Shown piece after piece: positions 25,461 to 34,691 of a DNA stretch of 64,000 bases. Under the pieces are notes generated by a model that saw nothing but the letters and a program-made list of their open reading frames with translations, ran no database searches and was not told where the DNA came from. The position numbers were made by a program, and so were the translations under genes. Origin of the DNA: Exiguobacterium sp. SL-9 (GTDB lineage: Bacteria > Bacillota > Bacilli > Exiguobacteriales > Exiguobacteriaceae); NCBI RefSeq assembly GCF_004336985.1, contig NZ_SJUO01000002.1, positions 186,001 to 250,000 on the forward strand, given 5' to 3'. Numbering within the stretch: position 1 is the stretch's first letter; the number at the start of each line of letters is the position of its first letter.

Positions 25461-27622
25461 CCGTCTATTTACCCGAACACTTCAATAACCGTGAACTCAG
25501 CTGGCTGAGCTTCAACGAACGTGTCCTACAAGAAGCGATGGACGAACGCAACCCGCTCATGGAACGGTTAAAGTTCCTTGGAATCTTTAGTTCGAACCTT
25601 GATGAGTTTTATATGGTCCGTTTTGGCGGATTGAAAGACGAGGTACTCGCCGGGTTCAATCGCCCGGAAGACAAAGCCGGTTTGACACCAAAACAGCAGA
25701 TTAAAGCGATTTCGATTAAAGCGCAAGAACTCGTCGAAGTTCAATACGCGACGTATAAAAAAATCATCAAACAGCTCGCTTCGGAGAATGTACGCTTTTT
25801 ACGGCCAAAACATTTGAACAAAGAGCAACTCGACTTCGTCAAGCTATATTTCCGGACTCACGTCTTCCCGGTCTTGACACCAATCGCCGTCGACGCCTAC
25901 CGTCCATTCCCGATGCTGTTGTCTAAATCACTCAATATCGCCGTTGAGATCTCCTCGACCGATGAAGGCAAGAAACGACTCGCCCTCGTCCAAGTACCGG
26001 CCGTATTGCCGCGTTATCTCGAGCTTCCGACCGAGGATGAGGAACATACGGATTTGATGTTGCTCGAGGACGTCATCATCCAGTTCATCGACTCGTTGTT
26101 CAAAGGTTTTGAAGTCGAATCGACGATGCCGTTCCGAATCACCCGTAACGCCGATATGCCCTTCCACGAGGAAGGAAGCCGTGACGTGCTTAAACAAATT
26201 GAAAAAGAGTTGAAGAAGCGGCGCTATGGTGTCGCGATTCGCCTTGAGGTACAGCAACGGTCGCTCAGTAAGGAGCTATTGTTCATGCTCCAGGACGTGC
26301 TTGATTTGCACGACCGTGACATCTTCCTCGTCGACGGTCCGATCGACTTGACGTTCTTATTCGGAGTTTACAATAAAATCGGCATCGAGTATGACGACAT
26401 GATCAACGAGACGCTCATCCCGTTCGTCCCGGAAGGACTCGAGCCAGGGAAAGACTTGTTCCAAGCATTACTCAAACAAGACTACTTGCTCCACCACCCG
26501 TTCCATTCGTTCGATCCGGTCGTCCGTTTTATCGCTCAAGCCGCCAAAGATCCGAACGTGCTCGCAATCAAGCAGACGCTCTATCGTGTCTCAGGCGATT
26601 CTCCAATTATCAAGGCGTTGACCGATGCCGCCGAGAGTGGGAAACAAGTGACCGTCCTCGTCGAATTGAAGGCCCGGTTCGACGAGGAGAAGAACATCCA
26701 ATGGGCGAAACAACTCGAGAAGGCCGGCGCCCACGTCATTTATGGCTATAAAGAGTTGAAGACCCATTCGAAAATCACGCTCGTCGTCCGTATTTTAGAA
26801 GGTGGAGTGTTGCAACGGTTTCTCCATCTCGGTACCGGTAACTATAACGACTCGACCGCAAAACTGTACACGGATATCGGCTTGTTGACGACAAATGAAG
26901 AGCTCGCCGAGGACGCGACCAATTTCTTTAACTGGCTCTCGGGCTACGGCGAACGGCCATCGTGGCACAAGTTCGAGACGTCACCGGACGACATGCATGA
27001 TTTCTTCCTTCAAAAGATTGACGAAGAGATTAAATTGCACGAGAAATACGGGAACGGCCGGATTGTCGCCAAGATGAACTCGCTCACCGACAAACCGATT
27101 ATTACGAAACTGTATGACGCCTCGCAGGCCGGGGTCAAAATCGACTTGATCATCCGTGGCATCTGTTGTCTGCGTCCGGGCATTAAAGGTATCTCAGACA
27201 ACATCCGTGTCGTCTCCATCATCGACCGGTACTTGGAGCATTCGCGCATCTTCTACTTTTATCAAAACGGAAAAGAAGACTTGTATTGCTCTTCAGCTGA
27301 CTGGATGACGCGTAACATGCGCAAACGAATCGAAATTTTGTTCCCGATCCTTGACGCGGCACATAAATCGTATATCAAAGACATGCTCGCGCTTCAACTC
27401 GTCGATAACGTGAAGGCTAGAATCCAGCGCGCCGACGGCAGCTACGTCTATTTGAAACAAGAGGCCGGACAAGAACGGATTCAATCGCAAATTATCATCC
27501 ATCAATATACGGGCGGCCGTTGGAACAATATCCCGAGCGTGTTTGAGCGTGAACCGTCGAACTGGGCCGAACGAGAAGTTCTTCGCTTACGGGCTGAAAA
27601 CGAGAAAATGACAGATGACTGA
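25457..27622 (+). CDS. ppk1: Polyphosphate kinase 1
   Basis: 721 residues, full length for Ppk1. An N-terminal helical domain opens with NRELSWLSFNERVL, then the head domain, then two phospholipase-D-like domains; the autophosphorylated His lies in KTHSKITLVV and the second motif near SADWMTRNMRKRIE. It polymerises the gamma-phosphate of ATP into polyphosphate, reversibly. It is coupled to ppx. With pst and the Na/Pi symporter in the same window, phosphate uptake and storage genes are prominent here, although these loci are not contiguous. Confidence 0.95.
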   Translation: MTVYLPEHFNNRELSWLSFNERVLQEAMDERNPLMERLKFLGIFSSNLDEFYMVRFGGLKDEVLAGFNRPEDKAGLTPKQQIKAISIKAQELVEVQYATYKKIIKQLASENVRFLRPKHLNKEQLDFVKLYFRTHVFPVLTPIAVDAYRPFPMLLSKSLNIAVEISSTDEGKKRLALVQVPAVLPRYLELPTEDEEHTDLMLLEDVIIQFIDSLFKGFEVESTMPFRITRNADMPFHEEGSRDVLKQIEKELKKRRYGVAIRLEVQQRSLSKELLFMLQDVLDLHDRDIFLVDGPIDLTFLFGVYNKIGIEYDDMINETLIPFVPEGLEPGKDLFQALLKQDYLLHHPFHSFDPVVRFIAQAAKDPNVLAIKQTLYRVSGDSPIIKALTDAAESGKQVTVLVELKARFDEEKNIQWAKQLEKAGAHVIYGYKELKTHSKITLVVRILEGGVLQRFLHLGTGNYNDSTAKLYTDIGLLTTNEELAEDATNFFNWLSGYGERPSWHKFETSPDDMHDFFLQKIDEEIKLHEKYGNGRIVAKMNSLTDKPIITKLYDASQAGVKIDLIIRGICCLRPGIKGISDNIRVVSIIDRYLEHSRIFYFYQNGKEDLYCSSADWMTRNMRKRIEILFPILDAAHKSYIKDMLALQLVDNVKARIQRADGSYVYLKQEAGQERIQSQIIIHQYTGGRWNNIPSVFEREPSNWAEREVLRLRAENEKMTDD

Positions 27623-27630
27623 TGTTAGAC

Positions 27631-27659
27631 TTCTCAAATGAGAACGAACATTGTATAAT
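27631..27659 (+). promoter_or_regulatory. Candidate promoter of the XapX gene
   Basis: TTCTCA (27631-27636), 17 bases, perfect TATAAT (27654-27659), 55 bases before the ATG and just after the ppk1 stop. Confidence 0.55.
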
Positions 27660-27714
27660 GAGTTCGGTTACCTGTTAGTAAAGCGTTTTCATCTCGATTA
27701 TGGAGGAATCATTC

Positions 27715-27885
27715 ATGCAAGAAATCTTATTGTCATTGCTCGCTGGTCTCATTTGTGGCATGATTTTCACGGCCTTGAAGTTGCCGCTCCCTGCCCCGCC
27801 GGTTCTACCGGGCGTCATCGGCATCTTCGGCGTGTTTCTTGGAATGAAAGTATACCAATTCGCACTTGCGAACTGGCCATTTTAA
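27715..27885 (+). CDS. XapX domain small membrane protein
   Basis: 56 residues from the ATG at 27715, chosen because GGAGG lies 8-9 bases upstream (an ATG at 27700 overlaps that signal). Two hydrophobic segments flank PLPAPPVLPGVIGIFGVFLG, the XapX (TIGR03510) hallmark with its Pro-rich turn. Function unknown; in enteric bacteria the name comes from a gene near xanthosine utilisation. It has its own promoter and a terminator. Confidence 0.8.
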   Translation: MQEILLSLLAGLICGMIFTALKLPLPAPPVLPGVIGIFGVFLGMKVYQFALANWPF

Positions 27886-27890
27886 TTCAA

Positions 27891-27921
27891 AAAAAAGAAG
27901 CCCTCGGGCTTCTTTTTTTCT
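27891..27921. terminator. Bidirectional terminator
   Basis: AAAAAAAAGAAGCCC / GGGCTTCTTTTTTT hairpin between the XapX gene (plus) and the convergent zinc-binding unknown (minus). Confidence 0.88.
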
Positions 27922-28483
27922 ATAGATTGTAATGTCTCGCTTTATGACACGTCGGGCAGAGCCACGTACCGCTCCCTGCCTCGAGATGATACTCCATCAG
28001 ACGAACCCCGATTTGACCGTAGCGGCTTAAATCATCTCGACAATCCATACAGACAGTCGTCGGGGCAAGCCGATTCGTCGCTTGCTCTTCGGCGAGATGG
28101 GTCGCAAACGTTTCTCTCGTCCATTTACGCGAGGGCACCCGGTAACCTTGCTCCCATTTGGTACGGATGACGGCGTCCGTATCTTCCTCATACATACCTG
28201 ATTGAAGCAACGGATGATGGAAATCAAGGCCGATCACATCGACGAGGCTATACGCCTTCACCACTAGTCCCGCTTCCGTTCGCCAATAACGGTCAGCCGG
28301 GCGCTCGGTCATCTCAACGAGCATCACTTCGACTTCGGCCACGATCCCGTATCCAGTGATTTCTATCCAAGCTGTCCCCTCATCGTGCCGACCTTCCACG
28401 TAAAAAGGGCTCATTTCTTGATAATATGTCGGAAGCGCGGACCAGACGTCGTAGTCGTTCGGATCGATTCGGATGATGCTCAT
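27920..28483 (-). CDS. Uncharacterised protein with C-terminal zinc-ribbon/HNH-like Cys motifs
   Basis: 187 residues from the ATG at 28483, two bases after the nfo stop, so the two are probably translated together. The N-terminal 110 residues are acidic and aromatic with no motif I know. The C-terminus has CMDCRDDLSR...CPTCHKARHYNL, two CxxC pairs 40 residues apart and a terminal Cys-His-x3-His, as in HNH-fold or zinc-ribbon proteins. The canonical HNH Asn/His core is not obvious. Linkage to the AP endonuclease gene hints at DNA repair, but this is only context. Confidence 0.65.
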   Translation of the reverse strand: MSIIRIDPNDYDVWSALPTYYQEMSPFYVEGRHDEGTAWIEITGYGIVAEVEVMLVEMTERPADRYWRTEAGLVVKAYSLVDVIGLDFHHPLLQSGMYEEDTDAVIRTKWEQGYRVPSRKWTRETFATHLAEEQATNRLAPTTVCMDCRDDLSRYGQIGVRLMEYHLEAGSGTWLCPTCHKARHYNL

Positions 28484-28484
28484 G

Positions 28485-29387
28485 TCACTGGTGCGCGAGC
28501 ATGAACTGTTCACGCCATTCGGCATCGAATCGGTTCGCCCGGAACATCTCGATCTCTTGCTTGTACGGTGCGACTTTTGTCTTCTCACTGATCGGGATAT
28601 ATGGCGTCTCTAAAATCTTCGGCAAGTGGGTGAACGCCTCATGGTGGATGATCCGGTTCAACGTGTCGAAGCCGATCTCCCCGTAGCCGATATTCTCGTG
28701 ACGGTCTTTCTTCGCACCGCGCACGTTCTTCGAGTCGTTGACGTGGATGACACCGAGACGGTCCAGTCCGACGATTTGGTCGAACTGCTCGATGACACCA
28801 TCCAAATCGCCGACGAGGTCGTAGCCTGCGTCATGGACGTGACACGTGTCGAAGCAGACCGACAACCTGTCATTATGTGTCACCCCGTCGATAATGGTTG
28901 CGAGTTCTTCGAACGTCTTTCCGAGTTCGCTGCCTTTTCCGGCCATCGTCTCGAGTGCGATTTTGACGGTTTCGTCCCCCGTGAGCACTTCATTTAAGCC
29001 TTCGATGATGCGAGCGAGTCCAACGTCTTCACCTGCTCCGACATGCGCGCCGGGATGAAGGACGACGTGACGTGCGACTTGCAGCGCCTCGGCCCGTTTA
29101 ATCTCGGCGGCCAAAAACGAGACGGCGAGTTCGAACGTCTCCGGTTTCGTCGTGTTCCCTAAGTTGATGATATACGGGGCATGGACGACGATCTCGTCGA
29201 TGTCGTGCGCTGCCATGTGGACAAGCGCCGCCTCAATGTTCAAATCCTCGATCGGTTTGCGCCGCGTGTTTTGAGGCGCACCCGTATACACCATCATCGT
29301 GTTGGCGCCGTATGAGACAGCTTCTTCACTGCCTGCGAGCAACATCTTCTTACCGGATACAGAAACGTGGGAACCAATTTTTAACAT
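28485..29387 (-). CDS. nfo: Endonuclease IV (AP endonuclease)
   Basis: 300 residues from the ATG at 29387, with AAGGAG 8 bases upstream. TIM-barrel AP endonuclease with three metal clusters: [35 protein letters not shown] and [20 protein letters not shown] (zinc ligands His, Asp, Glu), and a final ETPY. It cleaves 5' of abasic sites in base excision repair. The position after cshB is as in B. subtilis, with a terminator between. Confidence 0.95.
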   Translation of the reverse strand: MLKIGSHVSVSGKKMLLAGSEEAVSYGANTMMVYTGAPQNTRRKPIEDLNIEAALVHMAAHDIDEIVVHAPYIINLGNTTKPETFELAVSFLAAEIKRAEALQVARHVVLHPGAHVGAGEDVGLARIIEGLNEVLTGDETVKIALETMAGKGSELGKTFEELATIIDGVTHNDRLSVCFDTCHVHDAGYDLVGDLDGVIEQFDQIVGLDRLGVIHVNDSKNVRGAKKDRHENIGYGEIGFDTLNRIIHHEAFTHLPKILETPYIPISEKTKVAPYKQEIEMFRANRFDAEWREQFMLAHQ

Positions 29388-29427
29388 AGTCATTTCTCCT
29401 TCATTCTCATCTGTCCTTAGTGTACAC

Positions 29428-29466
29428 AAAAAGAAGAATCGACTCCACGAAGTCGATTCTTCTTTT
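29428..29466 (-). terminator. Intrinsic terminator of cshB
   Basis: Minus strand: AAGAAGAATCGACT / AGTCGATTCTTCTT hairpin with a 6-base loop and T tail. Confidence 0.88.
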
Positions 29467-29468
29467 AT

Positions 29469-30812
29469 TTAGCGTCGGTTCTTTTTACGAACTTCGCGAC
29501 GTTCCTTACGTTGGCTCTGCATATGCTCACGTGAGGCCGTCTCTTTCAATTTATACTTGAACTTCTTCTTATAACCAGGTTTGACTTTTTTCTTCGCCTT
29601 CTTGATTTCGCCCGCCATCCGGCTGTGCGCCGTTTGCGAAACTTTCATCTTCCGGTCGGTTGTGCGGCGTTTGCGTGTCTTGATCTCTTGAAGCGATCCG
29701 TTTTTCAAATCGACATGCTTGAACGTGAAGCCACGCTCTTCGAGTCGATTGATTGGACCGTTCTCGTGATCTTCATACAACGTGTACGCTTCACCAGTCT
29801 CCCCAGCGCGGCCCGTACGGCCGACACGGTGCGTATAGAAGTCGAGGTCTTTCGGAATCCCGAAGTTGATGATGTGCGACACACCTTTAATATCGATGCC
29901 GCGCGCCGCCAAGTCGGTGGCAATCACGAACTGATATTTCGCGTCGTTGATGTCTTTAATCGCTTGCTTCCGACGACGGGCCTGCATGTCGCCATGAAGC
30001 GTGCCGACGTTAAGTCCAGCCTCGCGGAACGACGTCTCCAACTCATCCGCATCTTGTTTCGTGTTCGTGAACACGAGACAGACGAACGGGTTGATCGCTT
30101 TTGCGATGTCGACCGTCAATGCCTTACGGTCACGGTGACGGACTGGGATGACGTGGTGTTTGATTTTTGGTACGACACGGTGCTCTTCACTCGCTTCCGC
30201 GTAGCGCGGGTCATGCAAATATTTCTTCAAGAACGGCTGTAACTTCTCAGGGATTGTCGCTGAAAAGACCATTGTTTGAAGTTTCTCTGGCAATGCCTGT
30301 GCGATGCGGTCGACTTCAGGCAAGAAACCCATGTCGAGCATTTGGTCGGCTTCGTCGACGACGAAGTGTGTGACTTTGTGCGGGAATAACGCTTGGACTT
30401 TCATCAAGTCGAGTAGACGACCCGGTGTCCCGATGATCAGTTGTGGTGGGTTTTTCATCTTGTCGATTTGTCGTTCCCGGTCAGTTCCTCCGACAATCAG
30501 ACTTGTTTTAATGTAGTCCGGCTGTTTGACGAGGAGTGTTTTCAACTCTTCGTGAATCTGCCAAGCGAGTTCGCGCGTCGGTGCGACGACGATGGCTTGG
30601 ACCGATTCTTCTTTCGGATCGATCGCTTCTAAAATAGGTAAGAGGAACGCAAGCGTCTTCCCCGTCCCGGTTTGTGATTTCCCAATGATATCGCGGCCAT
30701 TCATCGCAGCCGGAATAATCCGGGCCTGAATGTCCGTCGGTACTGTGATGCGCTTTTCTGTCAAGGCATCGACGATAAACGGTAACAATTTGAACTGTTG
30801 GAAGCTGTTCAA
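29469..30812 (-). CDS. cshB: DEAD-box RNA helicase
   Basis: 447 residues, start TTG at 30812 because AGGAGG lies 8 bases upstream and the Q-motif region (FKLLPFIVDAL) follows; no ATG is suitably placed. Motifs: SQTGTGKT (I), PTRELAWQ (Ia), DEAD (VVDEADQMLD), SAT and HRVGRTGRAG (VI). The C-terminal 80 residues are very basic (KKKVKPGYKKKFKYKLK), likely for RNA binding. CshB acts in RNA remodelling and cold adaptation. The symbol is by synteny with B. subtilis between nfo and ispH. Confidence 0.9.
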   Translation of the reverse strand: MNSFQQFKLLPFIVDALTEKRITVPTDIQARIIPAAMNGRDIIGKSQTGTGKTLAFLLPILEAIDPKEESVQAIVVAPTRELAWQIHEELKTLLVKQPDYIKTSLIVGGTDRERQIDKMKNPPQLIIGTPGRLLDLMKVQALFPHKVTHFVVDEADQMLDMGFLPEVDRIAQALPEKLQTMVFSATIPEKLQPFLKKYLHDPRYAEASEEHRVVPKIKHHVIPVRHRDRKALTVDIAKAINPFVCLVFTNTKQDADELETSFREAGLNVGTLHGDMQARRRKQAIKDINDAKYQFVIATDLAARGIDIKGVSHIINFGIPKDLDFYTHRVGRTGRAGETGEAYTLYEDHENGPINRLEERGFTFKHVDLKNGSLQEIKTRKRRTTDRKMKVSQTAHSRMAGEIKKAKKKVKPGYKKKFKYKLKETASREHMQSQRKERREVRKKNRR

Positions 30813-30873
30813 TCGATACACCTCCTGTTTCTTTCCACTTTTCCTAGCATAGCGGAATCTAATCATTTGTCAA

Positions 30874-31812
30874 TTAATCTTTTGTGAGCCCTTCGTACAA
30901 ATAGCTCGATGAATAGTAGTGTGACGCAATTTTCTTGCCGTTCAAATGATGTTCGAGCGCCTTGAATCCGACCTCGATCATCTCGTTTGGTGATTGGACA
31001 ACGGTCGCATCCACTTTCCCACTATGGATGAGCGGATAAATGCCTGTCACACCATCGACCGATACGAGCGTTTTGTCGCTAAGACCATGGCTTTCAAGGG
31101 CGCGTACGACACCGAACGTATTGTCATCATTGTGGGAAAAGACGGCATCGAACGGAATCTCCGCATCGAGCCAACGTGACATCTCGATTTCGGCTTGGAA
31201 CGTATCGTAATTACCGGTAATCGAAGCGACGACTTGCAGGTTGTCATGGGCTTTATCATATTCCGTCAACCCGAGACTCCGGTCAATCGTCGAGCGAACT
31301 TTGGCGGTCCCTCTCACTTCGACGACACGAATCGGCCGTTCGAGGCCGGCGTGTTGGGCTGCGATATGGTTCGCTGCCATCCGACCGATCTCGACGTTAT
31401 CGGACATGACCGATGTCACGACGCTCTCATGGTCGATCATCCGGTCGATGGCGATGATCGGGATCCCTTCCCGTTCGGCTCGTTCGAGTGATGAGCGGAT
31501 AAACGATTCATCAAGCGTCGTCACGAAAATTGCTTCGACCCCGCGGTCAATCAACGCATCCAATTTTTCTTTCTCGAGGACACGGGAATCCTCACTCGAC
31601 GTCGGGACAGGGATGAATCCTTTTTGATTCGCTGTCCGAACGAACGCGGCCAACAGTTTATTGGCATGCTCATGTTTTTCACTGACGAACACGAAACCGA
31701 CCTCATTGTTATCTCTCGTCCGTTCCGGTAATTGAATGGATGTGATCAATAGAATCGACAGCGCCCAGACGATTGGCAGCCAAAGCCAGTAATGTTTGAA
31801 CCCTTTCGTCAT
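30874..31812 (-). CDS. Membrane-tethered periplasmic-binding-protein-like sugar sensor
   Basis: 312 residues. A single N-terminal span (about 8-26) without a lipobox, so it is anchored facing outward. The rest is a type I periplasmic-binding fold (Peripla_BP_4, ribose/galactose-binding-like): GFVFVSEKHEHAN, PIIAIDRMI, SHNDDNTFGVVRAL, VSVDGV and DATVVQSPNEMIEVG. It overlaps the preceding kinase gene by 4 bases, and no ABC transporter genes accompany it. I infer that it presents a ligand to the kinase, as in YtfQ/ChvE-type or LytS-like accessory systems; the ligand is unknown. Confidence 0.75.
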   Translation of the reverse strand: MTKGFKHYWLWLPIVWALSILLITSIQLPERTRDNNEVGFVFVSEKHEHANKLLAAFVRTANQKGFIPVPTSSEDSRVLEKEKLDALIDRGVEAIFVTTLDESFIRSSLERAEREGIPIIAIDRMIDHESVVTSVMSDNVEIGRMAANHIAAQHAGLERPIRVVEVRGTAKVRSTIDRSLGLTEYDKAHDNLQVVASITGNYDTFQAEIEMSRWLDAEIPFDAVFSHNDDNTFGVVRALESHGLSDKTLVSVDGVTGIYPLIHSGKVDATVVQSPNEMIEVGFKALEHHLNGKKIASHYYSSSYLYEGLTKD

Positions 31813-33572
31813 GGATGCGACCGCCTTGGGATTTTAATCATCATGGCCGTACCTTCTCCTTCAACACTTTCAATTTCCATGTGGCCGTTCACGGCTTTCA
31901 AATATTCCCGAATCATATAGAGCCCTAAGCCATTGCCGTTCTCTTTCGTTGTATAAAACGCGGATCCGACCGACTTGACTTGGGCGTCTGTCATTCCAAC
32001 CCCATTGTCTTCAATCAAGAAGCGATAGTCTCGCTCCGTAAATTGAATCGTGACGGTCACACTCCCGTCGACACCTTTCGCATCGACGGCCTCGACCGCG
32101 TTTTTAAACAAGTTATAAATGATTTGGACGAGCATGTCGTTCGAACAATAAAACGGCGGCATGTCGTTCGGTACATTCAATTCCCAGTTCGTGACCCGCT
32201 TATAACATTCGGCATCGAGCAGGAATTCGAGGCGTTTCGCAAACTCGGACATGTCGAGCCACTCTTCTTGTAACTTCGCCTGGTCGGGCTTCGCGAGCGT
32301 GAGCATCGTCGTGATCAAATGATTGGCCCGGTCGAGCTCTGAGAGCGCGAGATCGAGCATGTCACTGCTGCTATGGCCTTCTTTCACCATCTGCAGCGTG
32401 ATTTGAACCGGGGTGAGCGGATTTCGAATCTCATGGGCAATCCCGGCAGCGAGCTGTCCGAGCGAAGCGAGCTTCTCGTGTTGGAGCAACAGTTGCTGCT
32501 GACTGAGCTGTTCGCGTCGGACCGTCTCCATACGGCGCGAGTAATCGTTGTACGTATCGAGCAACGTCTCGACTTCTTTTGAACCGGTCCGTTCGAGTTG
32601 AATCGGTTCAAGCGACTGTTGTTGCTTAATGCTATGAACGAGTTCAAGTAGCGGGCTAGTCAGCGTCTTCGACAACAGCAGGCCGACTAGTATACTCAAA
32701 AAGAATGTGACGAGCGTGATCATCAAATATTGCCAACGCGTCGCATACACGGCTTCGTAGACGGAATCGGTACTATGCTTCGCGAGGACGCTCCATCCGT
32801 TGACACGAGCATCCGGTTCATACATGAGGACATCGTCTTTCGTACTGAACACTGTACGTACATCGTAGTTGTCCGTCGCTTCGATAATAGTCCTTGACAA
32901 GCGTCGTTCTGCGTCCGTGACGAGATTGAACGATGTCGACAATACATCGCCCCGTTCATTCAACAAGTAAAGAATCATATCATCATTCGCCGATTCGAGC
33001 ATCCGACGATATACATCTGAGTTGAGCACGCTGATACTGCCGCCGAACATCCCGATCATCCGGTTGTCTTCTAGCACCGGCACGTATAAATACGTCCCGA
33101 TATCACCTGAGATCGAGATTGGATGACTCATAAACAAGTCGCTCCTGCCACCGGTTAGCACTTCTTTAAATTTTGGATCGCTCTTGAGTGTCGCTGCTGG
33201 TACTTGGCGCTGTGAGTACCATGTGAATCCATCATCTTCTAAATCATAGTAAAAAATCGATGTGAAGCTCGTCCGCTGGTTCAAATACCCGCTGCGAATC
33301 CGCTCTTCGATATATGGCTCATTCCCGACGTAAGCACCGAGGTAGACCAAGTCTTCGTATAATTTACCGAGCCGCGTCTCCAGGTTTTCAATACTCCCGT
33401 CAATCGCGTAGTCGAATTGTTCTTTCGCCAAATCTTCCGCACGGGACACCGTCACGCGGTCGGCAGAAAAGGCTAATGAAGAGATGACAAGTCCTAATAT
33501 AATGAAGATAATGAAAGTAATCTGAAAGAAGTACGATTTACGAACTTCAAGCAATGTTCTGAGGCGATCCAC
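31809..33572 (-). CDS. Sensor histidine kinase with extracytoplasmic Cache-like domain
   Basis: 587 residues. A span at 16-36, an extracellular region of about 240 residues resembling a dCache sensor, a second span at about 281-302, then a linker in the HAMP position, a coiled coil, the dimerisation/phosphoacceptor box (LAAGIAHEIRNPLTPVQ, His380), N-box (NLFKNAVEA, near 487-495), DNGVG (522-526) and GNGLGL (546-551). GTG start at 33572 with AAGGAGG 6 bases upstream. No response regulator gene is adjacent; the next gene downstream encodes the binding protein. The kinase core resembles sporulation-type or ATP-independent stress kinases (KinB-like), without a specific assignment. Confidence 0.88.
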   Translation of the reverse strand: MDRLRTLLEVRKSYFFQITFIIFIILGLVISSLAFSADRVTVSRAEDLAKEQFDYAIDGSIENLETRLGKLYEDLVYLGAYVGNEPYIEERIRSGYLNQRTSFTSIFYYDLEDDGFTWYSQRQVPAATLKSDPKFKEVLTGGRSDLFMSHPISISGDIGTYLYVPVLEDNRMIGMFGGSISVLNSDVYRRMLESANDDMILYLLNERGDVLSTSFNLVTDAERRLSRTIIEATDNYDVRTVFSTKDDVLMYEPDARVNGWSVLAKHSTDSVYEAVYATRWQYLMITLVTFFLSILVGLLLSKTLTSPLLELVHSIKQQQSLEPIQLERTGSKEVETLLDTYNDYSRRMETVRREQLSQQQLLLQHEKLASLGQLAAGIAHEIRNPLTPVQITLQMVKEGHSSSDMLDLALSELDRANHLITTMLTLAKPDQAKLQEEWLDMSEFAKRLEFLLDAECYKRVTNWELNVPNDMPPFYCSNDMLVQIIYNLFKNAVEAVDAKGVDGSVTVTIQFTERDYRFLIEDNGVGMTDAQVKSVGSAFYTTKENGNGLGLYMIREYLKAVNGHMEIESVEGEGTAMMIKIPRRSHP

Positions 33573-33692
33573 GGTGTCCCTCCTTTCTAACCTTAAAATT
33601 ATAGCATGAATACACGCAATTCTTTTCGTATTTTCGAAACAATGTTAGACTAATACGTATGAAAGCATCGCGAAAGGGGCGTTTCTTACAAA

Positions 33693-34646
33693 ATGAAAGT
33701 TAAAAAAATTAGTCCGCGCGGATATTGCTACGGCGTCGTCGATGCCATGAAGCTCGCCAATGAAGCCGTGGCCAACCCAGATTTACCGCGTCCTATCCAT
33801 ATACTCGGCATGATCGTTCATAACCGTCATGTCACGCAAGCGTTTGAAGATCTCGGCGTCAAGACAGTCGACGGCGAGGATCGGATGAAAGCTCTCGAGA
33901 CAATCGATCGTGGAACGGTCGTCTTTACCGCCCACGGCATCTCACCGCTCGTGCGTAAACGCGCCATCGAGAAAGGTTTGACGATTGTCGACGCCTCGTG
34001 CCCAGATGTTTTGGTCACACACGACTTGATTCGCGAAAAGACGGCTGACGGTTATGAAGTCATTTATATCGGGAAACACGGTCACCCAGAACCGGAAGGT
34101 GCGATGGGTGTCTCTCCTGGAAAAGTCCATCTCGTCCAATATGAGCGTGATTTTGAAGCACTCCCAGCCCATCTGTATGAGACAAAAATTCTCGTCACGA
34201 ACCAAACGACGATGAGCCAATGGGACGTCTCTGCCTTGATTGAAATGATTCAAGAGCGTTATCCTCACGTCGAAGTGCACAATGAAATCTGTAACGCGAC
34301 CCAAGTTCGGCAAGAAGCTGTCGCTGAACAAGCTGGTGACTGTGAACTATTGATCGTTGTAGGTGACCCAAAGTCAAACAACTCGAACCGTTTGGCCCAA
34401 GTCTCTAAAGAGATTGCCGGGACGAACGCCTATCGCATCGGTGACTTGAGTGAGCTCGATCTCGCTTGGCTTAAAGACGTTGAAACGGTCGCCGTCACGT
34501 CCGGTGCGTCAACGCCAACGCCAATCACAAAGAAAGTCATCGACTTCTTGACACAATATGACCCGCTCGATTTGAGCACGCACGATAAGACGCCATATCT
34601 TGAGCTTCGCAGCATTCTGCCGAAAGTGAAGGCGCTCCGTAAATGA
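33693..34646 (+). CDS. ispH: 4-hydroxy-3-methylbut-2-enyl diphosphate reductase
   Basis: 317 residues. The three cluster Cys are in [11 protein letters not shown] (Cys12), VDASCPDV and [11 protein letters not shown]. It makes IPP and DMAPP from HMBPP, the last MEP-pathway step. The ATG at 33693 has GGGG 13 bases upstream, a long but plausible spacing. It is transcribed divergently from the kinase gene, and convergent with yqfO across a shared terminator. Confidence 0.96.
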   Translation: MKVKKISPRGYCYGVVDAMKLANEAVANPDLPRPIHILGMIVHNRHVTQAFEDLGVKTVDGEDRMKALETIDRGTVVFTAHGISPLVRKRAIEKGLTIVDASCPDVLVTHDLIREKTADGYEVIYIGKHGHPEPEGAMGVSPGKVHLVQYERDFEALPAHLYETKILVTNQTTMSQWDVSALIEMIQERYPHVEVHNEICNATQVRQEAVAEQAGDCELLIVVGDPKSNNSNRLAQVSKEIAGTNAYRIGDLSELDLAWLKDVETVAVTSGASTPTPITKKVIDFLTQYDPLDLSTHDKTPYLELRSILPKVKALRK

Positions 34647-34648
34647 CA

Positions 34649-34684
34649 TGAACCCCCGTCCTCTCTCATGAAGGCGGGGGTTTT
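34649..34684. terminator. Bidirectional terminator
   Basis: AACCCCCG / CGGGGGTT stem with a large loop and T/A-rich flanks between convergent ispH and yqfO. Confidence 0.75.
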
Positions 34685-34691
34685 CGTTTAA

